A stretch of DNA of 64,000 bases from Clostridium chromiireducens. Its GTDB lineage: Bacteria; Bacillota; Clostridia; Clostridiales; Clostridiaceae. The stretch covers positions 34,644 through 98,643 of the forward strand of contig NZ_MZGT01000011.1 of assembly GCF_002029255.1 (NCBI RefSeq). The letters run 5' to 3'. A program made the position numbers and the translations under genes. The notes below the pieces were generated by a model that did no database searches, was not told the origin of the DNA, and saw only the letters and a program-made list of their open reading frames with translations. Shown piece by piece: positions 1-9,184 of the stretch. Each line of letters begins with the position of its first letter. The first letter of the stretch is position 1.

Positions 1-269
1 AATTTCCTTAATTAATAATAGATAATAAATAATGATAATATAAGAAAATTAATTGTGATAATGTCTAAAAAATTGGTAACAGAAAAGAAAAATAAATTTT
101 TTTATATTCATATTTTTAAAATGTGATATTGAAACAATAATAACAAGTGATGTTTGGATAAAACTAATTATTTTGTAGATAAAAGAGTTATAAAAAATAT
201 TTTAACTAATTAAATCATACATTTTATCTTCCATAAATTTGTATAATAATAACGGGGTGAGACGTTATT

Positions 270-1655
270 ATGGGAAATCAAAAAAATAAACGCAATAAGA
301 TTCTAATAGTAGTTATAGCTTCTTTTTCCACTTTACTTGCTATGTATCTGGGAGTTTCAATGTACTTTGTAGACCATTTTTATTTTGGTTCAACGGTTAG
401 CTGCATTAATGTTTCAGGCAAAACAGTAGAGGAAGTTGATGAACAAATGCCACTCAAAGTTGAGAAATATACATTGGAATTGAATGAAAGAGGAGATAAT
501 AAAGAACAGATAAAAGGGGAAGATATTGGCTTGAAATATAATTCGGATGGGAAAGTTCAAGAATTAAAAAATAATCAGAACCCTTTTAAATGGATTATTT
601 CCATTTTTTACGAGAAGGAATTTAAAGTGGAAGATGTAGTTACATATGATGATAAATTATTAAAAGAATGCATTAATAAGCTCTCATGCTTTGATAGTGA
701 TAAGATAAATGAACCTAAAAATCCTACTTTTGACTATGGAAGTGAAGGCTATAAAATCATAAGTGAGGTTCCTGGAAACAAAATTAATAAGGATAAGTTG
801 TATGATAATATTGTAAATGCAATACTTAAAGGAAAAACTGTGTTAGATTTGGATTCAATGAATTGCTATGAGAATCCAAAGTATACAGCAGATTCTAAGG
901 AAGTTATTGATACAAAAGACTTACTTAATAAATATTCTTCATCAAAAATCACATATACATTTGGTGATAAAACAGAAGTTTTAGACGGATCCACAATTAA
1001 TAAATGGCTTAAGATAAATGAAGACTATGAAATTACATTTGATGAGAAGGAAATAAAAAGTTATTTAGATAAACTGTCAAGTTCTTATAATACAGTTGGT
1101 AAAACAAGAGATTTTGTCACATCCTTAGGAGCAAGTGTAAAGGTCAGTGGAGGTGATTATGGCTGGATAATTAATAAAGATGAGGAAGCAAAGGATTTGA
1201 TAGCTATAGTAAAAGAAGGGAAAACTGTAACAAAAGAACCTAAGTATATGCAGACAGCCATAGTTCATGGAAAAAATGATATTGGTAATACTTATGTAGA
1301 AATTAATATGTCACAACAACATTTATGGTATTATAAAAATGGTACATTAATTACAGAAGGAAATGTTGTTACAGGAAATATAAGTAATAACTGTGGAACT
1401 CCAACAGGTATTTATAAGTTGAAATATAAAGAAAGAGATGCTATCTTGAAAGGTCAAGGATATAGTTCACCAGTGAATTTTTGGATGCCATTTAATGAAG
1501 GGATTGGAATTCATGATGCAAGTTGGAGAAGTGAGTTTGGAGGAAATATATATAGAACAAATGGCTCACATGGGTGTGTTAATGCTCCTTATAATTTAGC
1601 TAGTACAATATTTAATAATATTGATGAGGGTAGCCCTGTTATTTGTTATTATTAA
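270..1655 (+). CDS. L,D-transpeptidase (YkuD family), membrane-anchored
   Basis: Predicted peptidoglycan cross-linking enzyme acting outside the membrane. A hydrophobic signal anchor lies at about residues 10-32. A long middle region (about 40-320) resembles the tandem PG_binding_4 modules found in clostridial and enterococcal Ldt proteins. The C-terminal YkuD domain (about 335-461) carries the signature SHGCVN with catalytic Cys436, preceded by the family's conserved 'IGIHDASWR' segment with its His. The ATG at 270 follows a GGGGTGAGA ribosome site. The family forms 3-3 meso-diaminopimelate cross-links that resist many beta-lactams. A close paralogue of the same length lies at 3682-5070, so the pair looks like a tandem duplication separated by one gene. 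Family assignment is firm; the exact physiological role is inferred. Confidence 0.93.
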   Translation: MGNQKNKRNKILIVVIASFSTLLAMYLGVSMYFVDHFYFGSTVSCINVSGKTVEEVDEQMPLKVEKYTLELNERGDNKEQIKGEDIGLKYNSDGKVQELKNNQNPFKWIISIFYEKEFKVEDVVTYDDKLLKECINKLSCFDSDKINEPKNPTFDYGSEGYKIISEVPGNKINKDKLYDNIVNAILKGKTVLDLDSMNCYENPKYTADSKEVIDTKDLLNKYSSSKITYTFGDKTEVLDGSTINKWLKINEDYEITFDEKEIKSYLDKLSSSYNTVGKTRDFVTSLGASVKVSGGDYGWIINKDEEAKDLIAIVKEGKTVTKEPKYMQTAIVHGKNDIGNTYVEINMSQQHLWYYKNGTLITEGNVVTGNISNNCGTPTGIYKLKYKERDAILKGQGYSSPVNFWMPFNEGIGIHDASWRSEFGGNIYRTNGSHGCVNAPYNLASTIFNNIDEGSPVICYY

Positions 1656-1713
1656 ATCTTCAGTAGGATATTTGAAGTAAATCAGACTCTGTTATTACTT
1701 GATAAATTTTATT

Positions 1714-1740
1714 AAGACCTGCATTTTGCTGGTCTTTTAT
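1714..1740 (+). terminator. Rho-independent terminator after the first L,D-transpeptidase
   Basis: AAGACC and GGTCTT pair, with an inner GCA/TGC extension, followed by TTTTAT. It is a modest stem, consistent with separating the transpeptidase from the amine oxidase gene. Confidence 0.55.
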
Positions 1741-1796
1741 CATGTAGTAAATAGTATATTTAAATATAACAATTCTTATTAAGGAGTTGAATTTAT

Positions 1797-3530
1797 TTGG
1801 TTAGAGATTACAGGCAAGTTAATTTTATTCAGCCAGATAATCCAACTGATGAAGAGAGACATAAAATGTTATTAATGACTTTAGAGCAATCTAATCGTGC
1901 TGAAGATTTTAATAATATAATAGAATTACTTAGTCCGCCACAGGATATTACAACAATTGCATCACCAGGAAGCTGCAAAGGAATTAGGGTTGGCATAATT
2001 GGTGGAGGAATTGCAGGGTTAACCTCGGCATTTGAACTTAGAAAACTTGGATTTGATATTACTATTTTTGAAACTCAGGAAAATAGACTTGGAGGAAGAA
2101 TCTATACTCATTATTTTGATGCAGATAAACGATTTTATGCAGAACTTGGAGCAATGCGTATACCGGTTGCACATGAAACGACTTGGCATTATATTAATAC
2201 TTTTGGATTAAGGACAAGACCTTTTGTTCAAAATAATGAGAATGCATTATTTTATGTAAGGCATAAGCGTGCAAGAAATGATCCTCAAGGTAAAAGTGTA
2301 ATGGAAAATATTTATCCTGAATTCGATTTGACTCCACAGGAGAGAGTTACACCATGGCAAAAACTTATTGGAGATGCATTATCAAGTAATTTATACAAAA
2401 TATCACCAGCAACTAGAAAAGAGCTGTTACAGGTAAAGAGAGAGTACTCTTTAACAATCGAATATCTGGGTAGCTTTGGAATAAGAAGAGTGCTTGAAAA
2501 AATGGGATTAAGTGAGGCTGCTATAGAAATGATTTCCGGTTTGGCCCCTTTTCTTGGATCATTTTATTATAATAGTTACACTGAAAATCTTATTGAAGAG
2601 TATACTGTAGATTATGCGTATAGATATGAAATAGTTGGAGGTATGGTTAATTTTCCACTTTCTTTCTACAACTCTTTAATGTCTAAAAACCCAATTGAGT
2701 ATTCTAATATTCAAGAAGATGGTTTAGGCAAAATAACATGGGCAAATGGTAAGACAGTTAATAGTATATTAAGAGGAGATATACCCAATAAAGTAATACT
2801 TGAATATAAAGACGAGAAAACTATGGAAACTCATAATCAATCTTTTGACTATGTTATTTGCACAATTCCTTTCTCTAGTCTTCGCAATGTATATATTAAT
2901 CCAATGTTTAGTTCTGAAAAAATGCAAGCGATAAAAGAAGTATTTTATACATCTTCTCAAAAGACCGCTTTCATGTGCAATGAACGATTTTGGGAAAGAG
3001 GAAATGACAATGAAAGGATTGTTGGCGGAGGGTCGAATACAGATTTGCCAATTCAGACTATATGGTATCCTAGTCATAGAAATAGTATTGAAAATATTCA
3101 AGAAGAAAGTCAGCAAGTACCTACTGGAATGCGGGATAATTCATATAATGAACCAGGTGTTTTATTGTCATCCTATAATTTAAATTTAGACGCTATACGT
3201 GTTGGTGATTTAGAGGATATAAAACGTGTAGAGGAAATAAAAAGGCAAGTTGAAGCAGTTCATGGACTTGAAAAGGGATATCTTGATTCCATAGTTGAAA
3301 ACTTTATTACTGTTAATTGGAATGGAGAAAAAGGATTTTATGGAGCATTTTGTTATTTTATGCCTGAGCAGCAAAAGCATTTTTCATATGCAATGGCAAA
3401 AACAGAATATGATAATAGAGTACATTTTGCAGGGGAACATGTTTCTTTGACACATGGTTGGATAGAAGGATCTCTTAGTACTGCAGCCAAAGCAGCAAAT
3501 GAGATAGCAAGGCTTTGCAAAAGTGTATAA
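1797..3530 (+). CDS. Flavin-containing amine oxidase / L-amino acid oxidase family protein
   Basis: FAD-dependent oxidase of the monoamine/L-amino acid oxidase superfamily, oxidising an amine or amino acid to the imine. The Rossmann FAD motif GGGIAG is at about residues 69-74, followed by ELRKLGFDITIFE and the second FAD motif LGGRIYTH, then LGAMRIP as in L-amino acid oxidases. The C-terminal 'HFAGEHVSLTHGWIEGSLSTA' region is the usual FAD-binding end of the family. The start is TTG at 1797, 10 nt after AAGGAG; no ATG lies upstream in frame. The 577-residue length is normal. No signal peptide is seen, so it is probably cytoplasmic. It sits between two L,D-transpeptidase genes with terminators on both sides, so it is probably monocistronic. 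The substrate cannot be deduced. Confidence 0.85.
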   Translation: MVRDYRQVNFIQPDNPTDEERHKMLLMTLEQSNRAEDFNNIIELLSPPQDITTIASPGSCKGIRVGIIGGGIAGLTSAFELRKLGFDITIFETQENRLGGRIYTHYFDADKRFYAELGAMRIPVAHETTWHYINTFGLRTRPFVQNNENALFYVRHKRARNDPQGKSVMENIYPEFDLTPQERVTPWQKLIGDALSSNLYKISPATRKELLQVKREYSLTIEYLGSFGIRRVLEKMGLSEAAIEMISGLAPFLGSFYYNSYTENLIEEYTVDYAYRYEIVGGMVNFPLSFYNSLMSKNPIEYSNIQEDGLGKITWANGKTVNSILRGDIPNKVILEYKDEKTMETHNQSFDYVICTIPFSSLRNVYINPMFSSEKMQAIKEVFYTSSQKTAFMCNERFWERGNDNERIVGGGSNTDLPIQTIWYPSHRNSIENIQEESQQVPTGMRDNSYNEPGVLLSSYNLNLDAIRVGDLEDIKRVEEIKRQVEAVHGLEKGYLDSIVENFITVNWNGEKGFYGAFCYFMPEQQKHFSYAMAKTEYDNRVHFAGEHVSLTHGWIEGSLSTAAKAANEIARLCKSV

Positions 3531-3534
3531 ACAG

Positions 3535-3586
3535 GCCGCATCAAAATATACAGATAAATATTTATTTTGATGCAGCTTATTTTTTC
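3535..3586 (+). terminator. Rho-independent terminator after the amine oxidase gene
   Basis: An 11-bp stem GCATCAAAATA / TATTTTGATGC (3538-3548 and 3563-3573) is followed by TATTTTTTC. Confidence 0.85.
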
Positions 3587-3681
3587 TTATTATTTAGACA
3601 AAATAATATAAGATATATTCAAAAGAAAGTGTAAAAAAAGCTGATTTTAGAGTATAATAGTACACGAAGGGAGTAATTGTC

Positions 3682-5070
3682 ATGAGAAGAAAAAGAAAAG
3701 ATAAAAGCAATAAAGTTATTCCGGGTGTTGTGGTTTCTCTAAGCATTTTAACTGCCGTTTATTTAGGTCTGTCATTATACTTTACTAATCATTTTCACTT
3801 TGGATCCATAATAAATGGAATTGATGTTTCAGGAAAAACGGTTGAAGAAGCTGAGACTAAATTAGCATCTGAAATAAATTTATATACATTGGAGCTAGAT
3901 GAAAGAGGTGACATGACCGAAACAATTAAGGCGGCTGATATAGGATTGAAACATGATAGTAATAAAATCAAAGAGTTAAAAGATAAACAAAATCCTTTTA
4001 ACTGGATTTCAACAATTTTTAAGAAAGATGAGTCGGAAGCATCTCAAATAGTGACATACGATGAGGAATTATTAAATAAAACATTAAATAATCTTGCATG
4101 TATTACTAGTAGTAATACAGTTGAGCCTAAGAATGCTAGTTTTGAATATAAGGATGGAAGTTACGAAATTATTGATGAAGTTTTAGGGAATAAAATAAAT
4201 AAAAATGCGCTACATGATGCAGTGGGAGATGCAGTCCTTAATGGAAAGGCAAAATTGGATTTAAGTGCAAGTAATATTTATGAAAATCCAAAATATACAT
4301 CGAAATCACAAGAAGTTATTGATACGAAAAACACGCTAGATAAGTATACAGGATTAAAAATTACATATAAGTCTGGTGATAAAACAGAAGTTTTAGATGG
4401 TTCCACAATACATAATTGGCTTGGAGTCAATAAAGATATGGAAATTACATTTAATGAGGATAAAGTAAAGAACTACGTGTACAAAATATCTAGTGTTTTT
4501 AATACCTTTGGAAATACACGAAATTTTGTTACAACTACTAAGAAAACAATAAAAGTAAGTGGTGGTAATTACGGATGGATTGTAAATAATTCAAAAGAAG
4601 TGAAGGATATTATAGAAGCTGTTAAAAATGGACAAGATATAACAAAAGAACCAGCATATTCCCAAACTGCACTTGCAAAGGGAAGTAATGATATTGGTGA
4701 TACATATGTAGAAATTAATATGACAAAGCAACATTTGTGGTTTTATAAAAATGGAGCACTTGTGGTGGAAGGAGATGTAGTTACTGGTAATGCGAGTACA
4801 AACACGTTAACTCCTGCAGGTACATATGTATTAAATTATAAAGAACGAAATGCAACTTTGGTGGGTGAAGACTATAGTTCTCCGGTTGAGTATTGGATGC
4901 CTTTTAATGGAAATATTGGAATACATGATGCTAGTTGGAGAAATGAGTTTGGTAAACAGATATATTTGACTAATGGATCACATGGCTGCGTAAATTCACC
5001 TTATGAATTGGCTAAGACAATATATCAGAATATTGATGCAGGAACACCAATTGTTGGTTATTACGAATAA
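3682..5070 (+). CDS. L,D-transpeptidase (YkuD family), paralogue of the 270-1655 gene
   Basis: Same architecture and almost the same length (462 versus 461 residues) as the gene at 270. There is an N-terminal signal anchor (about residues 12-32), a long pair of PG_binding_4-like modules and a C-terminal YkuD domain with IGIHDASWR and SHGCVN; catalytic Cys436 falls at the same residue number. The shared segments (for example NGSHGCVN, KTEVLDGSTI) show it is a recent paralogue rather than a distant family member. The ATG at 3682 is preceded by GAAGGGAG. A terminator follows, so it is transcribed separately from the two-component system downstream. Expected to form 3-3 cross-links in the cell wall. 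Confidence 0.93.
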   Translation: MRRKRKDKSNKVIPGVVVSLSILTAVYLGLSLYFTNHFHFGSIINGIDVSGKTVEEAETKLASEINLYTLELDERGDMTETIKAADIGLKHDSNKIKELKDKQNPFNWISTIFKKDESEASQIVTYDEELLNKTLNNLACITSSNTVEPKNASFEYKDGSYEIIDEVLGNKINKNALHDAVGDAVLNGKAKLDLSASNIYENPKYTSKSQEVIDTKNTLDKYTGLKITYKSGDKTEVLDGSTIHNWLGVNKDMEITFNEDKVKNYVYKISSVFNTFGNTRNFVTTTKKTIKVSGGNYGWIVNNSKEVKDIIEAVKNGQDITKEPAYSQTALAKGSNDIGDTYVEINMTKQHLWFYKNGALVVEGDVVTGNASTNTLTPAGTYVLNYKERNATLVGEDYSSPVEYWMPFNGNIGIHDASWRNEFGKQIYLTNGSHGCVNSPYELAKTIYQNIDAGTPIVGYYE

Positions 5071-5074
5071 AGAA

Positions 5075-5118
5075 TTAATCCCTATACTGTTGTTTTATGG
5101 TATAGGGATAATTTTTTT
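5075..5118 (+). terminator. Rho-independent terminator after the second L,D-transpeptidase
   Basis: The 10-bp stem ATCCCTATAC / GTATAGGGAT (5078-5087 and 5100-5109) is followed by a seven-T run. Confidence 0.9.
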
Positions 5119-5149
5119 ATGGTTGCAATTGATATTGATACCTATTATG

Positions 5150-5177
5150 TTATTAGTATGAATATTTATACTAATAA
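5150..5177. promoter_or_regulatory. Perfect inverted repeat just upstream of the response regulator gene
   Basis: TTATTAGTAT and ATACTAATAA form a perfect 10-bp inverted repeat with an 8-nt spacer, ending 17 nt before the ATG at 5195 and just before its ribosome site. It could be an operator (autoregulation) or an RNA hairpin affecting translation. No factor can be named. Confidence 0.4.
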
Positions 5178-5194
5178 TATAAGAAGGTGAAATT

Positions 5195-5881
5195 ATGGAG
5201 ATTAAAATTCTTATTGCAGAAGATGATAATATATTTAGAGATCTTGTGTGTGATATCATTAAAAAGGAGGGATACACTCCAATAATAGCATGTGATGGGC
5301 AAGAGGCGATTGACGTGTTTTTTAGTAAAAATGATATTTCTTTAGTAATATTGGATGTAATGATGCCGGTACATGATGGGTGGGAGGTACTTAAGGAAAT
5401 TAGAGAATACTCGGATATTCCAATAATAATGCTTACAGCATTAGGGGATGAAAAACATGAAATTCTAGGATTAGAAAAAGGTGCAGATGAGTATATTGGG
5501 AAACCATTTAGTTATGAGGTGTTTATAGCACGTTTAAATAATATTGTAAAAAAGGTGAAGAAAAGCTATTCGGACGAAATAACTGCAGGTAGAATAAAAA
5601 TTATTCAAAAAACTCACAAAGTAGTAGTGAATGATGAAGAAATTAAGTTAAATCTTAAAGAATATAATCTTCTGATTTATCTTATAAAAAATGCAGATAT
5701 TGTATTAACAAGGGAGCAAATATTAGATAAGGTTTGGGGATATGATTTTGAGGGAGACATAAGAACAATAGATACGCATATAAAAACTTTAAGGGCTAAA
5801 CTTTCAGCTCAGGGAAATTCTATAAAGACAGTAAGGGGATGCGGATATATGTTTGAGGTAAAGAAAAATGAAAACAATTAA
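5195..5881 (+). CDS. OmpR/PhoB-family response regulator
   Basis: Cytoplasmic transcription factor controlled by phosphorylation. The receiver domain (about residues 1-120) has the acidic pair E9/D10/D11, the phospho-acceptor Asp54 in VILDVMMPVHDGW, the conserved Thr of IMLTALG and the Lys of GKPF. The C-terminal winged helix (about 130-224) has the usual EYNLLIYLIKN...LTREQILDKVWGYDF...RTIDTHIKTLRAKL pattern. It overlaps the histidine kinase gene by 14 nt, so the two are translationally coupled. Its targets probably include the secreted repeat protein gene at 7408, whose upstream region carries tandem direct repeats of the kind such regulators bind (inference). Confidence 0.95.
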   Translation: MEIKILIAEDDNIFRDLVCDIIKKEGYTPIIACDGQEAIDVFFSKNDISLVILDVMMPVHDGWEVLKEIREYSDIPIIMLTALGDEKHEILGLEKGADEYIGKPFSYEVFIARLNNIVKKVKKSYSDEITAGRIKIIQKTHKVVVNDEEIKLNLKEYNLLIYLIKNADIVLTREQILDKVWGYDFEGDIRTIDTHIKTLRAKLSAQGNSIKTVRGCGYMFEVKKNENN

Positions 5882-7277
5882 GACGAAGCTGTTTTTTATA
5901 TTTATGGTACTTATGATTTCATTAGTTTTAAGCGGAATCCTTTTAAATTCAATATTCTTAGAATCATACTATGTTTACAAAAATAAAGGGACATTAATAT
6001 CATTAAGCGACAAAATTGCAAATGAATATATTACTAACAAGGAAAATAGCTATGAATATATAGATATGATTCAGAGCATAGATGGAATAAACACCATAAT
6101 TGTGGATAATGATTTTAATGTAGAATATAATTCATTTCGATCGAAATCGGTTGATGAGGAAAAACGTTTGGCAAAAGAAGTTAGGAAAACTATCTTAGAT
6201 AACCAAAAAAAACTTTCAAAGAAATATGTATATTATATCGATGAAAAAGATAATAATCAAAAAACAAAACTAATTTATATATCAAAGGTTAACGATGAAG
6301 AATACTTAATTTTAATTAAATCAGTAAAGAGTATCCATGATAGTGTTCAAATTGCAAATCAGTTTTACATATTTGCTGGCTGCATAGTAATTTGTGTTGG
6401 TGCTATTTTTATATTAATATTCTCAAAAAAAATAACTAAGCCAATTATTGATATGAGTAATGTTGCGGAAAATATATCAAATCTTAAATTCGATAAAGTT
6501 AGATACATTAATTCAGAAGATGAGATAGGTAGATTAGGAGAGAGTATTAACAAGATTTCGGATAAGTTGAATAAAAGTATAAGTGAATTAAAGCAAGATG
6601 TGGAAAGCAAGAAAGAACTTGTAAGAAATATGTCTCATGAATTAAAGACACCAATAGGAATAATTAAAGGATATGCAGAAGGACTTAAATATGGCGTTGC
6701 CAGCGATAAAGAAAAAATGGATAAATATTGTTCTATTTTAGTAGAGGAATGCGATAGAATGGATAAGTTGGTTAAAGAACTTTTAAATTATTCTATGATA
6801 GAAGGTGGAATGATTAAATTAAATATTATAAGTTTTGATATTTATGAATTTATATCTACGATTATTGAACGCTTTAGACCAATATTTAATGAAAAAAATA
6901 TTAATTTTAAGTTTGAGTGTATAAAGGGTTATGAAATTAATGCTGACAGTGCTATGCTTGAAAAAGCAATAAATAACTTTATTACTAATGCTATAGATCA
7001 TGTTGATGAGAAAAAAATTATTAATGTGATAGTGGAGGAAAAAGAAAACAGAATAAAAATAAGTGTATCCAATACGGGAGATAACATACCAGAGGTGGCA
7101 ATGGATAAGATTTGGGATGTATGTTATAAAGTCGATAGATCACGATCCAGAAAGTATGGAGGACATGGAATTGGTCTATCATTGGTTAGATTAATAGCTA
7201 AGCTTCATGGCGGCGTTGCTGTTGTAGAAAATGTTGAAGATGGTGTGATTTTTTCAATCGAATTACTAAAAGACTAA
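5868..7277 (+). CDS. Membrane sensor histidine kinase
   Basis: Partner kinase of the preceding regulator. Transmembrane segments at about residues 8-28 and 164-186 enclose an extracellular sensor domain of about 135 residues. A HAMP linker (about 188-240) is followed by the HisKA dimerisation helix with NMSHELKTPIG (phospho-acceptor His257) and a HATPase domain with N-box NNFITNAIDH and G-box segments ending KYGGHGIGLSLVRLIAKLHGG. The ATG at 5868 lies inside the end of the regulator gene. The length of 469 residues is standard. The stimulus cannot be inferred; the adjacent cell-wall transpeptidases and secreted protein suggest envelope sensing. Confidence 0.95.
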   Translation: MKTIKTKLFFIFMVLMISLVLSGILLNSIFLESYYVYKNKGTLISLSDKIANEYITNKENSYEYIDMIQSIDGINTIIVDNDFNVEYNSFRSKSVDEEKRLAKEVRKTILDNQKKLSKKYVYYIDEKDNNQKTKLIYISKVNDEEYLILIKSVKSIHDSVQIANQFYIFAGCIVICVGAIFILIFSKKITKPIIDMSNVAENISNLKFDKVRYINSEDEIGRLGESINKISDKLNKSISELKQDVESKKELVRNMSHELKTPIGIIKGYAEGLKYGVASDKEKMDKYCSILVEECDRMDKLVKELLNYSMIEGGMIKLNIISFDIYEFISTIIERFRPIFNEKNINFKFECIKGYEINADSAMLEKAINNFITNAIDHVDEKKIINVIVEEKENRIKISVSNTGDNIPEVAMDKIWDVCYKVDRSRSRKYGGHGIGLSLVRLIAKLHGGVAVVENVEDGVIFSIELLKD

Positions 7278-7300
7278 TTTATTTATAATATAATTTTTTA

Positions 7301-7322
7301 TTTCACATAAATTTCACAAAAG
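7301..7322 (+). promoter_or_regulatory. Tandem direct repeats, candidate response-regulator binding site
   Basis: TTTCACA occurs at 7301-7307 and again at 7312-7318, 11 bp apart, about 90 bp before the repeat-protein gene. Direct heptamers spaced by 11 bp match how OmpR/PhoB-family dimers bind DNA. The assignment to the adjacent regulator is inference. Confidence 0.4.
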
Positions 7323-7407
7323 AGTTTTATTATGTATTTGTAACCAGATATGATTGGATTGCAAATATATTTCTGTTAAATGATTTAATTAAAAGGAGAA
7401 AGTGGAT

Positions 7408-8064
7408 ATGAAAAAGAAAAAAGTATTAGGTATTGTCATCGCATCTGTAATTGGAATTTCAAGTATTATTCCAGCGTTCGCTGATACTGTAGGTTCACAA
7501 CCTCAAACAACCAATACTACAGTACAAACTGAAACTAAAAAGTTAACACAAGAAGAAAAATTTGAAAAACTTACTAAGAGAGCTGCAAAACTAGAAATAG
7601 ATGTTACTGGTTTGACGAATGAGCAAGCAACAGATAAAATAAGGACTGCAGAAGCGTCAAAATTAGGTGTAGACATTACAGGGTTATCTAAAAAAGATGC
7701 AAAAGTAAAAATAAAAGCAGCTATTGAAGCTAAGAAACAAGAAGTAACAGAGAAACTCGAAGATAGAGCTGCTAAATTAAATGTGGATATCACGGGATTA
7801 ACAGGTGAGGAAGCAAGAGATAAAATAAGAAAAGCAGAAGCAGCAAAATTAGGTGTTGATATCACTGGGTTATCAAAAGAAGAAGCGAAAGAAAAGATAA
7901 AGGCAGCTGTTGATGCAAAAAAACAAGAAGTGACTGAAAAGATTAAAGAAAAAGCAACAAAGCTTGGTATAGATATTTCAGGTCTTACTAATAAAGAAGC
8001 TAGAGAAAAAATAAAAGAAACTCGTCAATCAACTAAAGCCACAACAAATAGTGTATTGAAATAA
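7408..8064 (+). CDS. Secreted protein with tandem helical repeats
   Basis: Exported protein with a classical signal peptide (KKKK, hydrophobic core, cleavage near AFA-DT at about residue 26). The rest is five copies of a roughly 37-residue unit with the pattern KLgvDItGLt-eeA--KI, arranged as about two and a half copies of a longer 74-residue unit in which the 'KLGVDITGLSKEEAK' and 'KLNVDITGLTGEEAR' versions alternate. Very rich in Lys, Glu and Ala, so mostly helical. ATG 7408 is preferred over GTG 7402, because AAAGGAGA (7392-7399) is 8 nt from the ATG and only 2 nt from the GTG. It follows the two-component system, probably as its target. No enzymatic domain is recognised. Confidence 0.8.
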   Translation: MKKKKVLGIVIASVIGISSIIPAFADTVGSQPQTTNTTVQTETKKLTQEEKFEKLTKRAAKLEIDVTGLTNEQATDKIRTAEASKLGVDITGLSKKDAKVKIKAAIEAKKQEVTEKLEDRAAKLNVDITGLTGEEARDKIRKAEAAKLGVDITGLSKEEAKEKIKAAVDAKKQEVTEKIKEKATKLGIDISGLTNKEAREKIKETRQSTKATTNSVLK

Positions 8065-8083
8065 AGTTCAATAGAGGAAAATT

Positions 8084-8118
8084 AAACTATGCAAAGTAGA
8101 TGCTTGCATAGTTTTTTT
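8084..8118 (+). terminator. Rho-independent terminator after the secreted repeat protein
   Basis: The 11-bp stem AAACTATGCAA / TTGCATAGTTT is followed by a run of T. Confidence 0.9.
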
Positions 8119-8307
8119 ATTATTAAAATTCGTAATTAGGTAACATGAATTGCGAAATAGCATATTTTATATGTATAACCAAGTAAAGATATAGAAGTTA
8201 TATGAAAAGATGGATTTATAGTATCACAGTTAAATAAAATATATTCTTAAATTAAAAGAATAACTATAAGTAACTTTTGGCCTAAATTAAAAAGGGAGGA
8301 GAAAGCG

Positions 8308-8934
8308 ATGAGTTCAAGAGAATATTTTGATAATATTTCTTTAAGTTGGAACAAGATGCGAAGTGAATATTTTAAAGATGAAGTAAGGGAAAGAATATTG
8401 CAGAAATTAGATGTGGATAGTAAAGTGGTCGGAGATTTAGGTTGTGGGACTGGATTTATTTCGTTAGGACTTGCTCTTAAGAATGCCAATATTGTTTTTG
8501 CAGTAGATCAATCTTTAAATATGCTTAAGGAATTAAAAAAAGAAAGTCTTAATAGAAATCTAAAGAATGTATACCCTATTAGGTCTACATTGGAGGAGTT
8601 AGTTTTATTTGATGAATCTTTAGATGCAATAACAATTAATATGGCACTTCACCATGTAGTGAATCCGGCGAAAAGCTTAAAGGAAATGTACAGAGTATTA
8701 AAAAACGGAGGGGTAGTAGTTATTTCTGATGTATATAAGCACAATGGCACCTGGGCTAGGGAAGAAATGTACGATGAGTGGTTAGGGTTTAGCGAGGAAG
8801 AGATAATAAGGTGGTTAAGTGATTCTGGATTTAAAAATATTAAAATTGAAGATACAAAATTAGAAGCAGTAGGTATATCAAGTAAAGGAGAATACACCAA
8901 AACAGGTATATTATTAGCTACAGCAATAAAATAA
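8308..8934 (+). CDS. SAM-dependent class I methyltransferase
   Basis: Cytoplasmic methyltransferase of the UbiE/Methyltransf_11 type. The SAM-binding motif I is VVGDLGCGTGFISLGLA (about residues 40-56), motif II has an acidic residue after the second strand (VFAVDQS), and 'LDAITINMALHHVVNPAKSLKEMYRVLKNGGVVVISDV' is the typical motif region of small-molecule methyltransferases. The start ATG at 8308 is preceded by GGGAGGAGAAAG. It is flanked by terminators and stands alone. The substrate is unknown; arsenite, quinone or metabolite methylation cannot be told apart here. Confidence 0.85.
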   Translation: MSSREYFDNISLSWNKMRSEYFKDEVRERILQKLDVDSKVVGDLGCGTGFISLGLALKNANIVFAVDQSLNMLKELKKESLNRNLKNVYPIRSTLEELVLFDESLDAITINMALHHVVNPAKSLKEMYRVLKNGGVVVISDVYKHNGTWAREEMYDEWLGFSEEEIIRWLSDSGFKNIKIEDTKLEAVGISSKGEYTKTGILLATAIK

Positions 8935-9005
8935 TGGATTAATGCATAGTATAGATTTATTGAAAGTGGTAGCTTACATGGAATTTAGTAATAACAGTTT
9001 AAAGA

Positions 9006-9056
9006 AACAAAAGAAACTTGAATTTTATGCCGAAAAATTCAAGTTTCTTTTGTTAA
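9006..9056. terminator. Long perfect hairpin between methyltransferase and efflux genes
   Basis: A 21-bp perfect stem (9006-9026 with 9034-9054; core AAGAAACTTGAATTTT) with a 7-nt loop, T-rich on its 3' side. It probably terminates the methyltransferase transcript. The rest of the 8935-9271 gap holds only the efflux promoter. Confidence 0.75.
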
Positions 9057-9184
9057 TATGTTACTAAAATGAGTTTTGATTAGAAAGTATAATTTCATTA
9101 TATAATGATATCGTAAACATTGTATATTTGTAAATGTTATCAAAAATAATGATTAAATTTGTATTAAAAAGCTGAATATTATTC

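Noticed and set aside
7503..7865. 120-codon minus-strand open frame within the secreted repeat protein gene
   Set aside because: It is a product of the internal repeats of the real gene; no ribosome site and no recognisable protein.
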